Shown: positions 8,976-17,463, counted from the stretch's first letter. The stretch: DNA of 64,000 nt from Natronobacterium gregoryi SP2 (GCF_000230715.2 NC_019792.1:2604001-2668000), one strand, 5' to 3'. Numbers and translations: made by a program. Notes: generated by a model not told the origin, from the letters alone.

Positions 8976-9659
8976 TCAACCAGAATCGTAACGATCCGTT
9001 ATCTCTCGGAGTCGCCAGCCGGAGTACGCGACGAGTCCACTTCCGAGGAGGGTGAGAACTACCCTGACGGTAACCAGGGAAGGATCGGCCGTCCAGTGAC
9101 CGCCGCTCCACTCGAGTCCGTGTCGGTAGTAATAATCCCCGTCGTGCTCGAGAATTTCGTTGCGCTCGAAACTGCCGATTTGCTCGCCGTAAACGGTGAT
9201 CGAGCCAGTTTCGACGGTCTCACGGACCAGTTCGGAACGCTGTTCGGTGGAAACGGCAGCGCGTTCGACCGCCTCCAACGGAGTTACGTTCTCGAGTGTG
9301 AGAACAGTCCCGTTCTCTTCGAGGTGTGATTCGGGGACGTAGGTCTCGCCCTCGATTCTTACCACGGAGTACGACGCCTCGTTCGATTCGTAGACGAAAG
9401 CGTCGGTCTCGACCGAACCGTTCTCGAGAACGTCTCGTTCCAGGGCGCACGAACGCCCACCTGGGCAGTCCAAAACGTCTTCTGAGAGCCCCAGGGCCTG
9501 CTGGGCCATCGTTTCGTTCTCGACCTGCGTTACGTGATAGGTTCGCTCTGGAGCACCGCCGCCATCGGGATACAGGTAAAGCGGATTCAGCAAGAGGCCG
9601 ACACCGAGGAGAGCTACTCCACAGAGAACGAGAGCACGTACCCCTCGTGACTGTTTCAT
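8976..9659 (-). CDS. Membrane-anchored protein of unknown function
   Basis: 227 residues from the ATG at 9659 (MKQSRGVRAL). A hydrophobic helix at about residues 8-26, an extracytoplasmic acidic domain with a close cysteine pair (CPGGRSC), and a second hydrophobic helix near the C-terminus (VRVVLTLLGSGLVAYSGW) give an N-in/C-in topology. No family was recognised with confidence. It sits between the intact tmk and the tmk fragment, and could have arrived together with the rearrangement that left that fragment. Confidence 0.75.
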   Translation of the reverse strand: MKQSRGVRALVLCGVALLGVGLLLNPLYLYPDGGGAPERTYHVTQVENETMAQQALGLSEDVLDCPGGRSCALERDVLENGSVETDAFVYESNEASYSVVRIEGETYVPESHLEENGTVLTLENVTPLEAVERAAVSTEQRSELVRETVETGSITVYGEQIGSFERNEILEHDGDYYYRHGLEWSGGHWTADPSLVTVRVVLTLLGSGLVAYSGWRLREITDRYDSG

Positions 9660-9743
9660 AGCTCCAGTCACCGATGGAAAACAGATGTGTTTTTCGTCTT
9701 ACTATTTTGTTTCGAAACGGCTGGAGGCACGCGCCTCTAGCAG

Positions 9744-9875
9744 GTCTACGAGAACTACGAGCGACTCCTCGAGCGCGACCCCGATCGGTTCGTTCGGATC
9801 GACGCGACGCAGGAACCGGAAGCGGTGCTCGAGGAGGTCGAAGACGTGCTGGCCGGTGTCGTCAGGGAGGAATAA
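9744..9875 (+). pseudogene. Decayed C-terminal tail of a second thymidylate kinase gene
   Basis: These 44 codons (ending TAA) read [20 protein letters not shown] and on to VREE. This matches the last 43 residues of the intact Tmk at 8301 at about 31 positions. A TAG lies three codons before the match, there is no start, and nothing upstream resembles the rest of tmk. It is therefore a remnant of a divergent second copy, not a recent duplication. Confidence 0.8.
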
Positions 9876-9930
9876 CTATCGAACGGCTCGGAATCAGGTT
9901 TCGAGTCGAGAACTGATTTCACGGCCGGGA

Positions 9931-9959
9931 GTGCGACTCGAGCGTTGCGAGAGTCGCAC
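9931..9959. terminator. Hairpin in the tmk-remnant/Lrp gap
   Basis: GTGCGACTC and GAGTCGCAC form a 9-bp stem with an 11-nt loop. It lies in a 293-bp gene-free stretch (9876-10168) that also holds the long hairpin at 10088. Its role is unknown. Confidence 0.4.
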
Positions 9960-10087
9960 GACCCGGGGGAGGGCAGGCTCTCACCAGTCACTCGCCGCGA
10001 GCGCTGCGTCGCAGCGCGAGCGGGCCGACGACTGATGTGAGGGAGCGATGACAGGAGCGACCGAACGGAAGGAGGAGTGCTTTTTAT

Positions 10088-10165
10088 CGAAATTTTACCG
10101 AGCGTCGGCGAGGTGTGCGCCAGCAACGCTGGCGCCAGCTCGCCAGAGCGCAGCGTAAAATTTCG
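10088..10165. repeat. Long imperfect hairpin immediately downstream of the Lrp-like gene
   Basis: CGAAATTTTAC (10088-10098) pairs perfectly with GTAAAATTTCG (10155-10165). Inside, GGCGAGG pairs with CTCGCC, and TGCGCCAGC with GCTGGCGCCA around a short loop. The structure ends 3 bp after the stop of the gene at 10169. It could be a transcript-end hairpin or a small palindromic element. Confidence 0.6.
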
Positions 10166-10168
10166 TCT

Positions 10169-10399
10169 TTAGTCCATCGCGATATACGTCTGGGTCCCTT
10201 CGACGCCGTCGATCCCCTGAATTCTGGTTGCAGCGGTCTCTTTTACCGCTGCGGGCGTCTCGACGCCTACTTTCGCGATGATGTCGACGTCGCCCGCGAC
10301 GATGTGGGCCGATTCGACGCCCTCGAGCGCCGTGATCTCGCTTCGAAGCCGATCCGCTTCGCCCGTGTTCGCTTTGACCATGACGAATGCTGTGACCAT
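10169..10399 (-). CDS. Stand-alone RAM-domain (Lrp/AsnC ligand-binding) protein
   Basis: A 76-residue protein consisting only of the Lrp/AsnC C-terminal ligand-binding (RAM) fold: beta-strand MVTAFVMVKANTG, helix, SAHIVAGDVDIIAKV, and the final GTQTYIAMD strand. The DNA-binding helix-turn-helix is absent, so it probably senses a small ligand or modulates a partner. Its ATG overlaps the stop of the TrkA-like gene (ATGA), implying translational coupling to that potassium regulator. A paralogue lies at 11212 on the other strand. Confidence 0.9.
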   Translation of the reverse strand: MVTAFVMVKANTGEADRLRSEITALEGVESAHIVAGDVDIIAKVGVETPAAVKETAATRIQGIDGVEGTQTYIAMD

Positions 10400-11109
10400 C
10401 AGTTGACACCTCCAGTACTCCCCGAGCCGGCGTTGGCGATCGCGCGCGTTTCGGACTCGCCGACGAGGAGCTGACGAACGTCGCTCAACACCTCGAAATC
10501 AGCCAGAACGACCAGCCGATCGCCGACCTCGAGCGACTCGTCCCCGCCGGGCAACTCGAGTTCGCTATCGCGTTTGCCAAACGCGAGGACGGTCGAGTTG
10601 GCGGGTAGTTCGAGTTCGGGGATCGTGTAGCCGTTGACGGGTGCGTCGCCGGTGATCGTCAGTTCGACCACTTGCAGGTGCTGTTCGACGTCCGCAATAG
10701 CCCGAATCGTCCCGCCGAGGAGGGCGTTTTTCGCGCCGATCGCGCCGAGCCGTTCGGGATAGATCAACTCGTCGACATCGTCGGCGTACTTCCGATAGAT
10801 CTCCTCGCGGTAGGCTTCGTCGATCCGTAGCACCGTCCGGCAGCCGTAGTGTTTTGCGACCATGCAGACCGTGAAGTTGACGTTCAGGTCGGCCGTCAAC
10901 GCACCGACGGCGTCGGCGCTCTCGACGGCGGCCTCCTCGAGGGTTCGCTCCCGGGAGCCGTCGCCCTCGACGACGGTGAATCCCTCGTTTCGGGCACGTC
11001 TGACCCGCGATTCGTCGCGTTCGATGAGCGTCACCTCGTGGCCTTCCTCGCGCAGGACGCGTGCCGTCCGCAGTCCGACCCGGCCAGCGCCGATAATCAC
11101 GAACCGCAT
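10399..11109 (-). CDS. TrkA/KTN-type potassium-uptake regulatory protein
   Basis: 236 residues: an RCK_N Rossmann domain starting MRFVIIGAGRVGLRTARVL (NAD-binding GxGxxG) and an RCK_C domain at about residues 140-220. Such proteins gate TrkH/KtrB potassium channels in response to nucleotides. No channel gene is in the window. Start at ATG 11109; upstream in-frame sequence runs through the promoter. An ACTTATTG TATA-like box on this strand (11132-11140 region) lies about 25 bp before the start. Confidence 0.9.
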   Translation of the reverse strand: MRFVIIGAGRVGLRTARVLREEGHEVTLIERDESRVRRARNEGFTVVEGDGSRERTLEEAAVESADAVGALTADLNVNFTVCMVAKHYGCRTVLRIDEAYREEIYRKYADDVDELIYPERLGAIGAKNALLGGTIRAIADVEQHLQVVELTITGDAPVNGYTIPELELPANSTVLAFGKRDSELELPGGDESLEVGDRLVVLADFEVLSDVRQLLVGESETRAIANAGSGSTGGVN

Positions 11110-11148
11110 AGCCAGGGGTACGCTCGCCCCGACAATAAGTTTGCCCCA

Positions 11149-11206
11149 GTGTACCACACCTCACGTCGGCGGGCAAAAGCTTTAGTCGTGTGACAGTGTA
11201 TCACAC
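11149..11206. promoter_or_regulatory. Two GTGTAYCACAC operator-like sites in a divergent promoter
   Basis: GTGTACCACAC (11149-11159) and GTGTATCACAC (11196-11206) are near-palindromic 11-mers spaced 47 bp centre to centre between the divergent trkA-like and Lrp-like genes. The first lies just upstream of the trkA-side TATA box, and the second lies between the TTTAG-like box (about 11180-11185) and the ATG at 11212. Their symmetry suggests a dimeric regulator. Confidence 0.5.
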
Positions 11207-11211
11207 CGTCG

Positions 11212-11442
11212 ATGGTCCACGCGTTCATCATGGTGAAGACGGCCGCCGGGAAGTCGGAGGGACTCCTCGCCAATATCAGGGACCTCGAGGACATCTACGA
11301 GGCCCACATCGTCGCGGGCAACTACGACATCATCGCGGAGATAGAGGCCGAAGAAATCTACGACGTCCTGGAAGTCGTCTCGACGAATCTGCAGGGACTC
11401 GAGGGTGTGACCGACACGAAGACGTACATCGCAATGGATTGA
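11212..11442 (+). CDS. Stand-alone RAM-domain (Lrp/AsnC ligand-binding) protein, paralogue
   Basis: 76 residues (MVHAFIMVKTAAGKSEGL to KTYIAMD), the same length and fold as the protein at 10169, with the same N-terminal strand and the same last five residues. It lacks a DNA-binding domain. It is divergent from the trkA-like gene across an intergenic region with two matching 11-bp sites. The pair of RAM proteins flanking one RCK protein suggests a ligand-responsive potassium-control module, which is inference. Confidence 0.9.
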   Translation: MVHAFIMVKTAAGKSEGLLANIRDLEDIYEAHIVAGNYDIIAEIEAEEIYDVLEVVSTNLQGLEGVTDTKTYIAMD

Positions 11443-11627
11443 AGCGATCGGCTCCGTCGAAATCAAACTGGTCAGTGTGACCTCTCGAAGGCAGGAATTC
11501 TCTCGAAGACCGGTCTACGTCCTGAACCCATCGATCGAACCACGAAACGGAGGTTACGGGGAGACAGCGGAATCCCGAACCAAAAGACGAGCGGAATAAT
11601 TATAAAATTCTAATATTTCTATGGAGT

Positions 11628-12152
11628 ATGAAACGGCGAGCCCTCCTTGCAGCGATGAGCGCAAGCACACTCCACATAGCGGGGTGTCTCGACAGGGTAT
11701 CCCTCGGCCCGCCCGAACTGGCGCTCGGGCGAATACGAGTCAAAAATTTTAGCACACAGGACGTAGAGATCGATCTTTCCGTCGAAAAGGCGGGCAAAGA
11801 GGTGTATCAGGAAGAGCACTCGCTCGAAGGATGGGATGCGTCCGATGAACGCCCAACTATCGGGACAGCCCATATCGTCGAGGACTGGATGGCTGAAACG
11901 GCCGAGTACGAGATACACGTCGACGTACTCGATACCGAGTTCGAGTCCACCCGAACGACGGAATCGGTAAGGGAGAACGTCGAAGAATTCGGACCTGACA
12001 ACGTCCCTGACGGAACGTGCTACGAGTACAACGTCCGAATGAACAGTACGAACTGGGGCGAAGAACTCGACGGCGTGAATATCTTGCATGACGTCCTCGA
12101 GTCGGAAGATCCGCTGTCGATCGCCCCCTCGTGTGAGATTCCAGGGGAGTAA
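11628..12152 (+). CDS. Lipoprotein of unknown function
   Basis: 174 residues beginning MKRRALLAAMSASTLHIAGC: a twin-arginine-like start, a short hydrophobic stretch and a lipobox ending at C20, so probably Tat-exported and lipid-anchored. The mature part is acidic and beta-rich, with a late Cys pair. AT-rich sequence (ATAATTATAAAATTC) lies 20-35 bp upstream. No family recognised. Confidence 0.75.
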   Translation: MKRRALLAAMSASTLHIAGCLDRVSLGPPELALGRIRVKNFSTQDVEIDLSVEKAGKEVYQEEHSLEGWDASDERPTIGTAHIVEDWMAETAEYEIHVDVLDTEFESTRTTESVRENVEEFGPDNVPDGTCYEYNVRMNSTNWGEELDGVNILHDVLESEDPLSIAPSCEIPGE

Positions 12153-12194
12153 CCCGGTCGGGTCAGTATCGAACGAAGTCCTACAACGAAGCGC

Positions 12195-12722
12195 CTACAT
12201 CGGCATCCCGCCGCTTTCCTCCGTCGCGTCCTGTGCGTTCTGCTGGGCGTTCTCGAGCAGCGTCGCCGCCGGACCGCGATAATCGTAGCCGGGGATGATC
12301 CCCTGAGCGTAGGTTCCCTCGACGTATTCGAGGAGTGCCTTTGCGTCCTCGACCCCTTCGGCGGCGTCCCAGGCAACGTACTCGAGTCGGACGAGTACCT
12401 CGCTCGCGTCGCGTTCGGCAACTGGCTCGTCGTGCGTGCTCGTGTGTGCGACGGAAAAGACGTCTCCGAGTCGGCGCCCGAGGGTCTCGAACCAGCCGTC
12501 TTCGACGACAGGTGCGACGGTTTCGCCCTCGACGGCGGCGTCGAGCGTCGGGAGGGAGACGGTGACAGTGAACTCTCCGTCCCGTTTCCCCTCGGCTTCC
12601 GCGGCGGTGACGGTCGCGTCGAAGACCGTCGTCTCGAGTGCGTACTCGTCACTGTCGTCGGTCGGTACGAAGGCGTCGTGGGTCTCGAGTTCGCGTTCGA
12701 CGGCGTTCGGAAGATCGGTCAT
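12195..12722 (-). CDS. Conserved haloarchaeal protein (DUF5813-like)
   Basis: 175 residues, acidic and soluble, starting MTDLPNAVERELETHDAFVP. The pattern FTVTVSLPTLDAAVEGE, then a central WFETLGRRLGD and a C-terminal YVEGTYAQGIIPGYDYRGP, is one I recall from a haloarchaea-restricted family (DUF5813 from memory). Function unknown. Confidence 0.8.
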   Translation of the reverse strand: MTDLPNAVERELETHDAFVPTDDSDEYALETTVFDATVTAAEAEGKRDGEFTVTVSLPTLDAAVEGETVAPVVEDGWFETLGRRLGDVFSVAHTSTHDEPVAERDASEVLVRLEYVAWDAAEGVEDAKALLEYVEGTYAQGIIPGYDYRGPAATLLENAQQNAQDATEESGGMPM

Positions 12723-12896
12723 CGGTGTAGTCGACGGGCGTGATCGAAAAGGGTGTTGCGTTGTCTTCTTTCGACGATCGAACCGTTACGGGGCGAAATC
12801 GGGGGAATGCGGTGGGATCGTTTCACGATCGAAGCCAGTCGTTTCCGGTGCAAACGCCCCGCATAACTACAATCGGTATCGACGTTTCTCGTCGGC

Positions 12897-13070
12897 ATGA
12901 CACTCGACAGAGACGCCGCCGAACGTCGCCGCTTCGCCCGCCTCCTCGGAACCGACGAGCGCGTCGGCTCCGGCCTCCCGATCGGACGTGCCTCGAGTAA
13001 ACAATCGGTAACGGACCACACGGACGAGAGAGACGAAAGTCGAACGGACGACACCGAGACGGGCCAGTGA
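12897..13070 (+). CDS. Small charged protein (57 residues)
   Basis: MTLDRDAAERRRFARLLGTD followed by a short GSGLPIGRASS segment and a very acidic tail. The gap between the two flanking genes is otherwise empty, and the codon use looks haloarchaeal. Immediately after, a 35-codon frame starting at GTG 13067 (VTIETRLDRQ to LRLRRH, ending 13174) overlaps its stop as GTGA; that second frame is much less certain. Function unknown. Confidence 0.5.
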   Translation: MTLDRDAAERRRFARLLGTDERVGSGLPIGRASSKQSVTDHTDERDESRTDDTETGQ

Positions 13071-13189
13071 CGATCGAGACGCGATTGGACCGGCAGGTGT
13101 CGTCCCCGGTCACACGGGTCGCCGAAGTCGTCCGCAGCGGGGCCCGAACCCGTCTCCGGTTGCGCCGTCACTGACGACGGCAGCCCGTG

Positions 13190-14476
13190 TCAGGCGTGCT
13201 CGATCGCCCGGTCGAGGTCGGCGACCACGTCGTCGACGTCCTCGATCCCGACCGAGATCCGGACGAGGTCGTCGGTGACGCCACTGGCCAGTTTCTCCTC
13301 CTCGGTGAGTTGCTGGTGGGTCGTGCTCGCGGGATGGATGATCAGCGTCTTCGCGTCGCCGACGTTTGCCAGCAGACTCGTGAGTTCGACTTCGTTACAG
13401 ATAGTCTCGGCCGCGTCGTACCCTCCCTCGAGTCCGAAGGTGATCATCCCACCGTAGCCACCCTCGAGGTAGTCCGTCGCGTTCTCGTGGGTTTCGTGAC
13501 TCTCGAGGCCGGGATAATTGACCCAGGAGACCTCGGGGTGGTCCTCGAGGAACTCGGCGACGGCCATCGCGTTCTCGCAGTGCTTTTCCATGCGCAGGGG
13601 GAGCGACTCGAGTTTCTGCAAGGTGACCCAGGCGTCGAACGGCGCTTGCTGGTTGCCCAGGTCGCGCAGGCCACGGGTTCGTGCAGCGATGGCGAACGCC
13701 TGTTTGCCGAAGGTCTCAGAGAAGTTGATCCCGTGGTACGCTGGGTTGGGTTCGGTGAGTTCGGGGTAGTCGCCTTCCTCCCAGGGGAACGAGCCGCCGT
13801 CGACGAGGACACCGCCGACGGTCGATCCCGCGCCGTGAATCCACTTGGTCGTGGAGTTCCAGACCAGATCTGCCCCGTGTTCGAGCGGCCGGCAGAGATA
13901 CGGCGTCGCGAAGGTGTTGTCGACGAACAGCGGCACGTCGTGGTCGTGTGCGATGTCGGCGATACGCTCGATATCGGGGGTCACGAGGGCCGGGTTGCCG
14001 ATCGTCTCTAAGTGGACGAAGGCCGTGTCGTCGTCGATCGCCTCCGCGTAGGCCTCGTAATCGAGCGTGTCGACGAACGTCGTCTCGATCCCTCGCTTCT
14101 CGACGGTGTGGGTGAGGTAGGTGTAGGTCCCGCCGTACAGCGACGACGAGGAGACGATGTTGTCGCCGACCTCGGCGAGAATGAACGTCGCCAGGTCGAA
14201 TGCAGCCATTCCCGACGACGTGGCGAGCGCGCCGACGCCGCCCTCGAGCGTCGCGATGCGTTCTTCTAACATCGCGTTCGTCGGGTTCATGATCCGCGAG
14301 TAGATGTTGCCGAACTCCTCTAAGCCGAACAGCGAAGCGGCGTGTTCGGTATCGGCGAACTCGTAGGAGGTCGTCTGGTACAGCGGCGGTGCTCGTGCGC
14401 CCGTCGTCGGATCGGGTTCCTGGCCGGCGTGGACGCTGTCGGTGGCGAATCGGTAGTCGTCGGAGTCGTCGGTCAT
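13190..14476 (-). CDS. O-acetylhomoserine sulfhydrylase-type PLP enzyme
   Basis: 428 residues of the Cys/Met metabolism PLP family. It begins with the diagnostic FATDSVHAGQEPDPTTGARA, has the PLP-binding lysine K211 in WNSTTKWIHGAG and the aspartate DNTFATPYLCRP. The roughly 430-residue length and the HGAG/GGVLVDGG context favour O-acetylhomoserine aminocarboxypropyltransferase (homocysteine from O-acetylhomoserine and sulfide) over the shorter cystathionine gamma-synthase/lyase. No homoserine O-acetyltransferase gene is adjacent here. Palindromic element R3 lies in its upstream region. Confidence 0.9.
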   Translation of the reverse strand: MTDDSDDYRFATDSVHAGQEPDPTTGARAPPLYQTTSYEFADTEHAASLFGLEEFGNIYSRIMNPTNAMLEERIATLEGGVGALATSSGMAAFDLATFILAEVGDNIVSSSSLYGGTYTYLTHTVEKRGIETTFVDTLDYEAYAEAIDDDTAFVHLETIGNPALVTPDIERIADIAHDHDVPLFVDNTFATPYLCRPLEHGADLVWNSTTKWIHGAGSTVGGVLVDGGSFPWEEGDYPELTEPNPAYHGINFSETFGKQAFAIAARTRGLRDLGNQQAPFDAWVTLQKLESLPLRMEKHCENAMAVAEFLEDHPEVSWVNYPGLESHETHENATDYLEGGYGGMITFGLEGGYDAAETICNEVELTSLLANVGDAKTLIIHPASTTHQQLTEEEKLASGVTDDLVRISVGIEDVDDVVADLDRAIEHA

Positions 14477-14545
14477 ACGTATCGACTCACGTCCACCGAA
14501 CCTAAAACCGTGAGTTGTCGCAAAAGACGCCGATGTCGACGACGC

Positions 14546-14631
14546 TGATACGGATTGCTGTACCGATTTACCGGCGCAACCGCCGCCCGGGTCGCGGTTG
14601 TGCCGGAAATGACCTACAGTAAACCGTATGA
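14546..14631. repeat. Palindromic element R3 (TGATACGG family)
   Basis: Copy 3: ends TGATACGGATTGCTGTA and TACAGTAAACCGTATGA; inner stem CCGGCGCAACCGC against GCGGTTGTGCCGG (12 of 13 matched, the exception a G-T pair). It lies between the divergent-side start of the sulfhydrylase gene and the small membrane gene at 14674. Confidence 0.8.
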
Positions 14632-14673
14632 CACGGCGACACTCGACGAGTGGCGAGCGAGCGTCGGTGGCGG

Positions 14674-14823
14674 TTAGACGAAAAGCGACGCGAACACGTC
14701 ACTGAGCAGGACGAGCAAGATTCCTGCGAGGATGACACCTGTTGTCCACACGATCAGGATGTACAGTGCCCGTTTGATTTCTTCTTTTCGCTCACCGGCC
14801 TGAACGGCGTTTTCAGTACTCAT
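14674..14823 (-). CDS. 49-residue single-pass membrane protein
   Basis: MSTENAVQAGERKEEIKRAL is a charged cytoplasmic head, followed by one hydrophobic helix (YILIVWTTGVILAGILLVLL) and a short tail. Fully haloarchaeal codon use and a clean ATG. It lies between the phosphoglycerate mutase and sulfhydrylase genes, with its own spacing on both sides. Function unknown. Confidence 0.65.
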   Translation of the reverse strand: MSTENAVQAGERKEEIKRALYILIVWTTGVILAGILLVLLSDVFASLFV

Positions 14824-14897
14824 TGTCGGGGGTTCCAGCGCGATAGACATAACTCTACTCCCTCGAGACAGTCATTTACGACCGCTTTAATCGAGCG

Positions 14898-16463
14898 TTA
14901 CTCGAGCAGCGATTCGCCGGTCATCTCGGGTGGTTGTTCGATCCCGATCACCTCGAGCATCGTCGGCGCGATGTCGGCGAGTGTGCCACCGTCGCGGACC
15001 GCCTGTCCGCTGTCGGAGTCGAACGCCGACGGGGATCGCAAACCGTTACTGCCTCGGTCGCCGTCACTGGGCGTCAGAGACACGAACGGCACGTCGTTGT
15101 ACGTGTGTGCGGTGTGTGGGTCGGCTTCCGTCCCCATGTTGTCGGCGTTACCGTGATCCGCGGTGACGAAGACGTGTGCGCCGCTCGTCTCCAGCGTCGC
15201 CACGAGCCGTCCGAGCTGTTCGTCGACGGCCTCGACGGCTTCGATGGCGGCCTCGTAGTCGCCAGTGTGGCCGACCATGTCGGGGTTGGCGTAGTTGAGT
15301 ACGAGCACGTCGGGGTCGTCGCGCTCGATGTGGTCGATCGCCGCGTCGGTCACGTCCGGCGCGCTCATCTCGGGCTGGCGGTCGTAGGTCGGCACGTCGG
15401 GACTCTCGACGATCGTCCGACTCTCGCCGTCGAACTCGACCTCGCGACCGCCGTTCAGGAAGTAGGTGACGTGGGCGTACTTTTCAGATTCGGCGATCCG
15501 CAGTTGCGTCTTGCCGTGGTCCGCGAGTACCTCGCCCAGCACGTTCTCCGGCTGTGTGGGCGGGTACGCGACCGGCAGATCGAACGTCGTGTCGTACTGG
15601 GTCATCATCACGACCGCCGCGTCCGGCGGCTCGGTCTCGACATCGTCGTGCCAGTCTCCCGGGCGGATGTCCGCGAGCATCCGGGTGAGCTGTCGGGCGC
15701 GATCCGAGCGGAAGTTGAACCAGACGACCGAGTCGCCGTCCTCGAGGGCGGGTTCGCCCGAGACGAGTGTCGGCTCGACGAACTCGTCGGTCACGTCCTG
15801 GTCGTAGGACTCCTCGACGGCCTCGAGTGCCGACGCTGCCTCGAGCTCCGCCTCGCGGTTCACGATAGCGTCGTAGGCTCGTTTCGTTCGCTCCCAATTC
15901 TGGTCGCGGTCCATCGCGTAGTACCGGCCGGCGACGGTCGCGACGTGGCCCGTGCCGTGGTTGGCGATCACGTCCTCGAGTTCGGCCAGGTACTCGCGGC
16001 CGCCGGTCGGCGAGGTGTCGCGGCCGTCGGTGATCGCGTGGGTGACCGCTTCGACGTCGCGGTCGGCGGCCAGTTCGATCAGCGCGTGGAGGTGTTCTTG
16101 ATCGGAGTGGACGCCACCGTCGCTGACGAGGCCGACGAAGTGGACCGTGCCGTCCGTCTCGCGGGCGTTGTCGAACGCCGCGTTGATCGCATCGTTCTCG
16201 CGGAAGGAGCCGTCCGCGATCGAGTCCGAGATGCGAGTGTACTCCTGGTAGACGACCCGTCCGGCTCCGATGTTGAGGTGGCCGACTTCGCTGTTTCCCA
16301 TCTGTCCGTCGGGAAGCCCGACGCGCCGGCCCGAGACCTCGAGCGTGCCGTACGCGCCGGTGCCGGCGAGTCGATCGAAGTTCGGCGTTTCGGCTGCCGA
16401 AACGGCGTCTCGACCGCCGTTACCGAGCCCCCAGCCGTCGAGGACGATCAACGCAGCGTTCAT
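14898..16463 (-). CDS. gpmI: 2,3-bisphosphoglycerate-independent phosphoglycerate mutase
   Basis: 521 residues, the alkaline-phosphatase-superfamily enzyme interconverting 3- and 2-phosphoglycerate in glycolysis/gluconeogenesis. Metal-binding D9 is in LIVLDGWGLG, the phosphoserine nucleophile S58 in GQMGNSEVGH, and the C-terminal metal cluster residues in NPDMVGHTGD and VTADHGNAD. Length and order match the bacterial-type GpmI, not the shorter archaeal ApgM. Start ATG at 16463. Confidence 0.95.
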   Translation of the reverse strand: MNAALIVLDGWGLGNGGRDAVSAAETPNFDRLAGTGAYGTLEVSGRRVGLPDGQMGNSEVGHLNIGAGRVVYQEYTRISDSIADGSFRENDAINAAFDNARETDGTVHFVGLVSDGGVHSDQEHLHALIELAADRDVEAVTHAITDGRDTSPTGGREYLAELEDVIANHGTGHVATVAGRYYAMDRDQNWERTKRAYDAIVNREAELEAASALEAVEESYDQDVTDEFVEPTLVSGEPALEDGDSVVWFNFRSDRARQLTRMLADIRPGDWHDDVETEPPDAAVVMMTQYDTTFDLPVAYPPTQPENVLGEVLADHGKTQLRIAESEKYAHVTYFLNGGREVEFDGESRTIVESPDVPTYDRQPEMSAPDVTDAAIDHIERDDPDVLVLNYANPDMVGHTGDYEAAIEAVEAVDEQLGRLVATLETSGAHVFVTADHGNADNMGTEADPHTAHTYNDVPFVSLTPSDGDRGSNGLRSPSAFDSDSGQAVRDGGTLADIAPTMLEVIGIEQPPEMTGESLLE

Positions 16464-16578
16464 ATGCGACGGATACCGACCCGAGCGTAACTAGCTGTCG
16501 TTGCCGGCGACGCTTCGCTCCGGTGACAGCACCGAAGCGAACGCAACTCTGAACATTGCTGGGATCGAATCGAGAGTG

Positions 16579-17001
16579 ATGAGCGACTCCGATCTCGAGG
16601 TCCCCGACGAACCGATCGTCCTCTTCGACGGTGTCTGTAACCTCTGTAGTGGCTTCGTGCAGTTCGTCGTTCCGCGAGATCCAGAGGGGCGCATTCACTT
16701 TGCCTCCATCCAGTCGGCGGTCGCAGAGGAGTTGCTGGCCGAACACGAACCGCCGGTCGACGACCTCGAGTCGATCGTCCTGATCGACGGCGACGACTGT
16801 TACGTAAAGTCCGGCGCTGTCATCCGAATCGGGGAGTATCTGGGCGGCATCTACGGGCTCGCGACGGTCGGTCGAATCGTGCCACGACGGCTTCGCGACT
16901 GGGCCTACGAGTTCGTCGCTGCGCGCCGGTACGACTGGTTCGGCAAGAAAGACCAGTGCATGATGCCGACTGGCGACGTTCAGGAGCGGTTCCTCGAGTG
17001 A
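16579..17001 (+). CDS. DCC-family thiol-disulfide oxidoreductase
   Basis: 140 residues from the ATG at 16579; upstream in-frame residues are not family-like. The motif DGVCNLC (D17, C20, C23) defines the DCC (DxxCxxC) family, a thioredoxin-like group named YuxK in bacteria. The conserved VRFVQ-like segment and C-terminal RRYDWFGKKDQCMMP are also present. Biochemical role poorly known. Divergent from gpmI. Confidence 0.88.
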   Translation: MSDSDLEVPDEPIVLFDGVCNLCSGFVQFVVPRDPEGRIHFASIQSAVAEELLAEHEPPVDDLESIVLIDGDDCYVKSGAVIRIGEYLGGIYGLATVGRIVPRRLRDWAYEFVAARRYDWFGKKDQCMMPTGDVQERFLE

Positions 17002-17187
17002 CGAGCACACTGGAGACGGAATTGGCCACGCGGACGCGTTGTGCTACGTGTCGCTTTGTGGCACAGTCGCGGGAGACGGTACGGTTTCCCGAACAGCCTC
17101 GAGCTACTCCTGGTCTGGTTACCGGTCGGGGCGATGTTCTGCCAAGGTGTTGGAATGAACGGCAAGACAGAACGTCGGCGATTGGGA

Positions 17188-17463
17188 TCAGGCCGACACC
17201 GGCGAAAAGAGCACTGTCCAGGCAGAGAAGAGGACGGCCGCGACGACGATCGCCCAGACCCAGCCGTCGGTCGGCACGTGTCGAGCCGGGTCGTCGGCGG
17301 TGGCCAGCCGGTAGCCCGCAAACGCGATCAGTCCGATCCCGCCGAGGACCATCATGACCGAGCCGGGATCGACGACTCGTGCGTTGAGATTGGCAATCCC
17401 CAGGACGGCAAAGAGGCCACCGGCGACGACGATCGACGCGTAGTAGAGGACCACTTTGAACAT
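17188..17463 (-). CDS. Three-helix membrane protein
   Basis: 91 residues with three hydrophobic stretches (about residues 5-25, 35-52 and 66-86) and a short polar loop (ATADDPARHVPTDG). Start ATG 17463. Element R4 begins 46 bp upstream. Function unknown; not recognised as a named family. Confidence 0.7.
   Translation of the reverse strand: MFKVVLYYASIVVAGGLFAVLGIANLNARVVDPGSVMMVLGGIGLIAFAGYRLATADDPARHVPTDGWVWAIVVAAVLFSAWTVLFSPVSA

Noticed and set aside
14934-16490. 518-codon frame opposite gpmI
   Set aside because: Antisense shadow of the phosphoglycerate mutase gene; no motifs.
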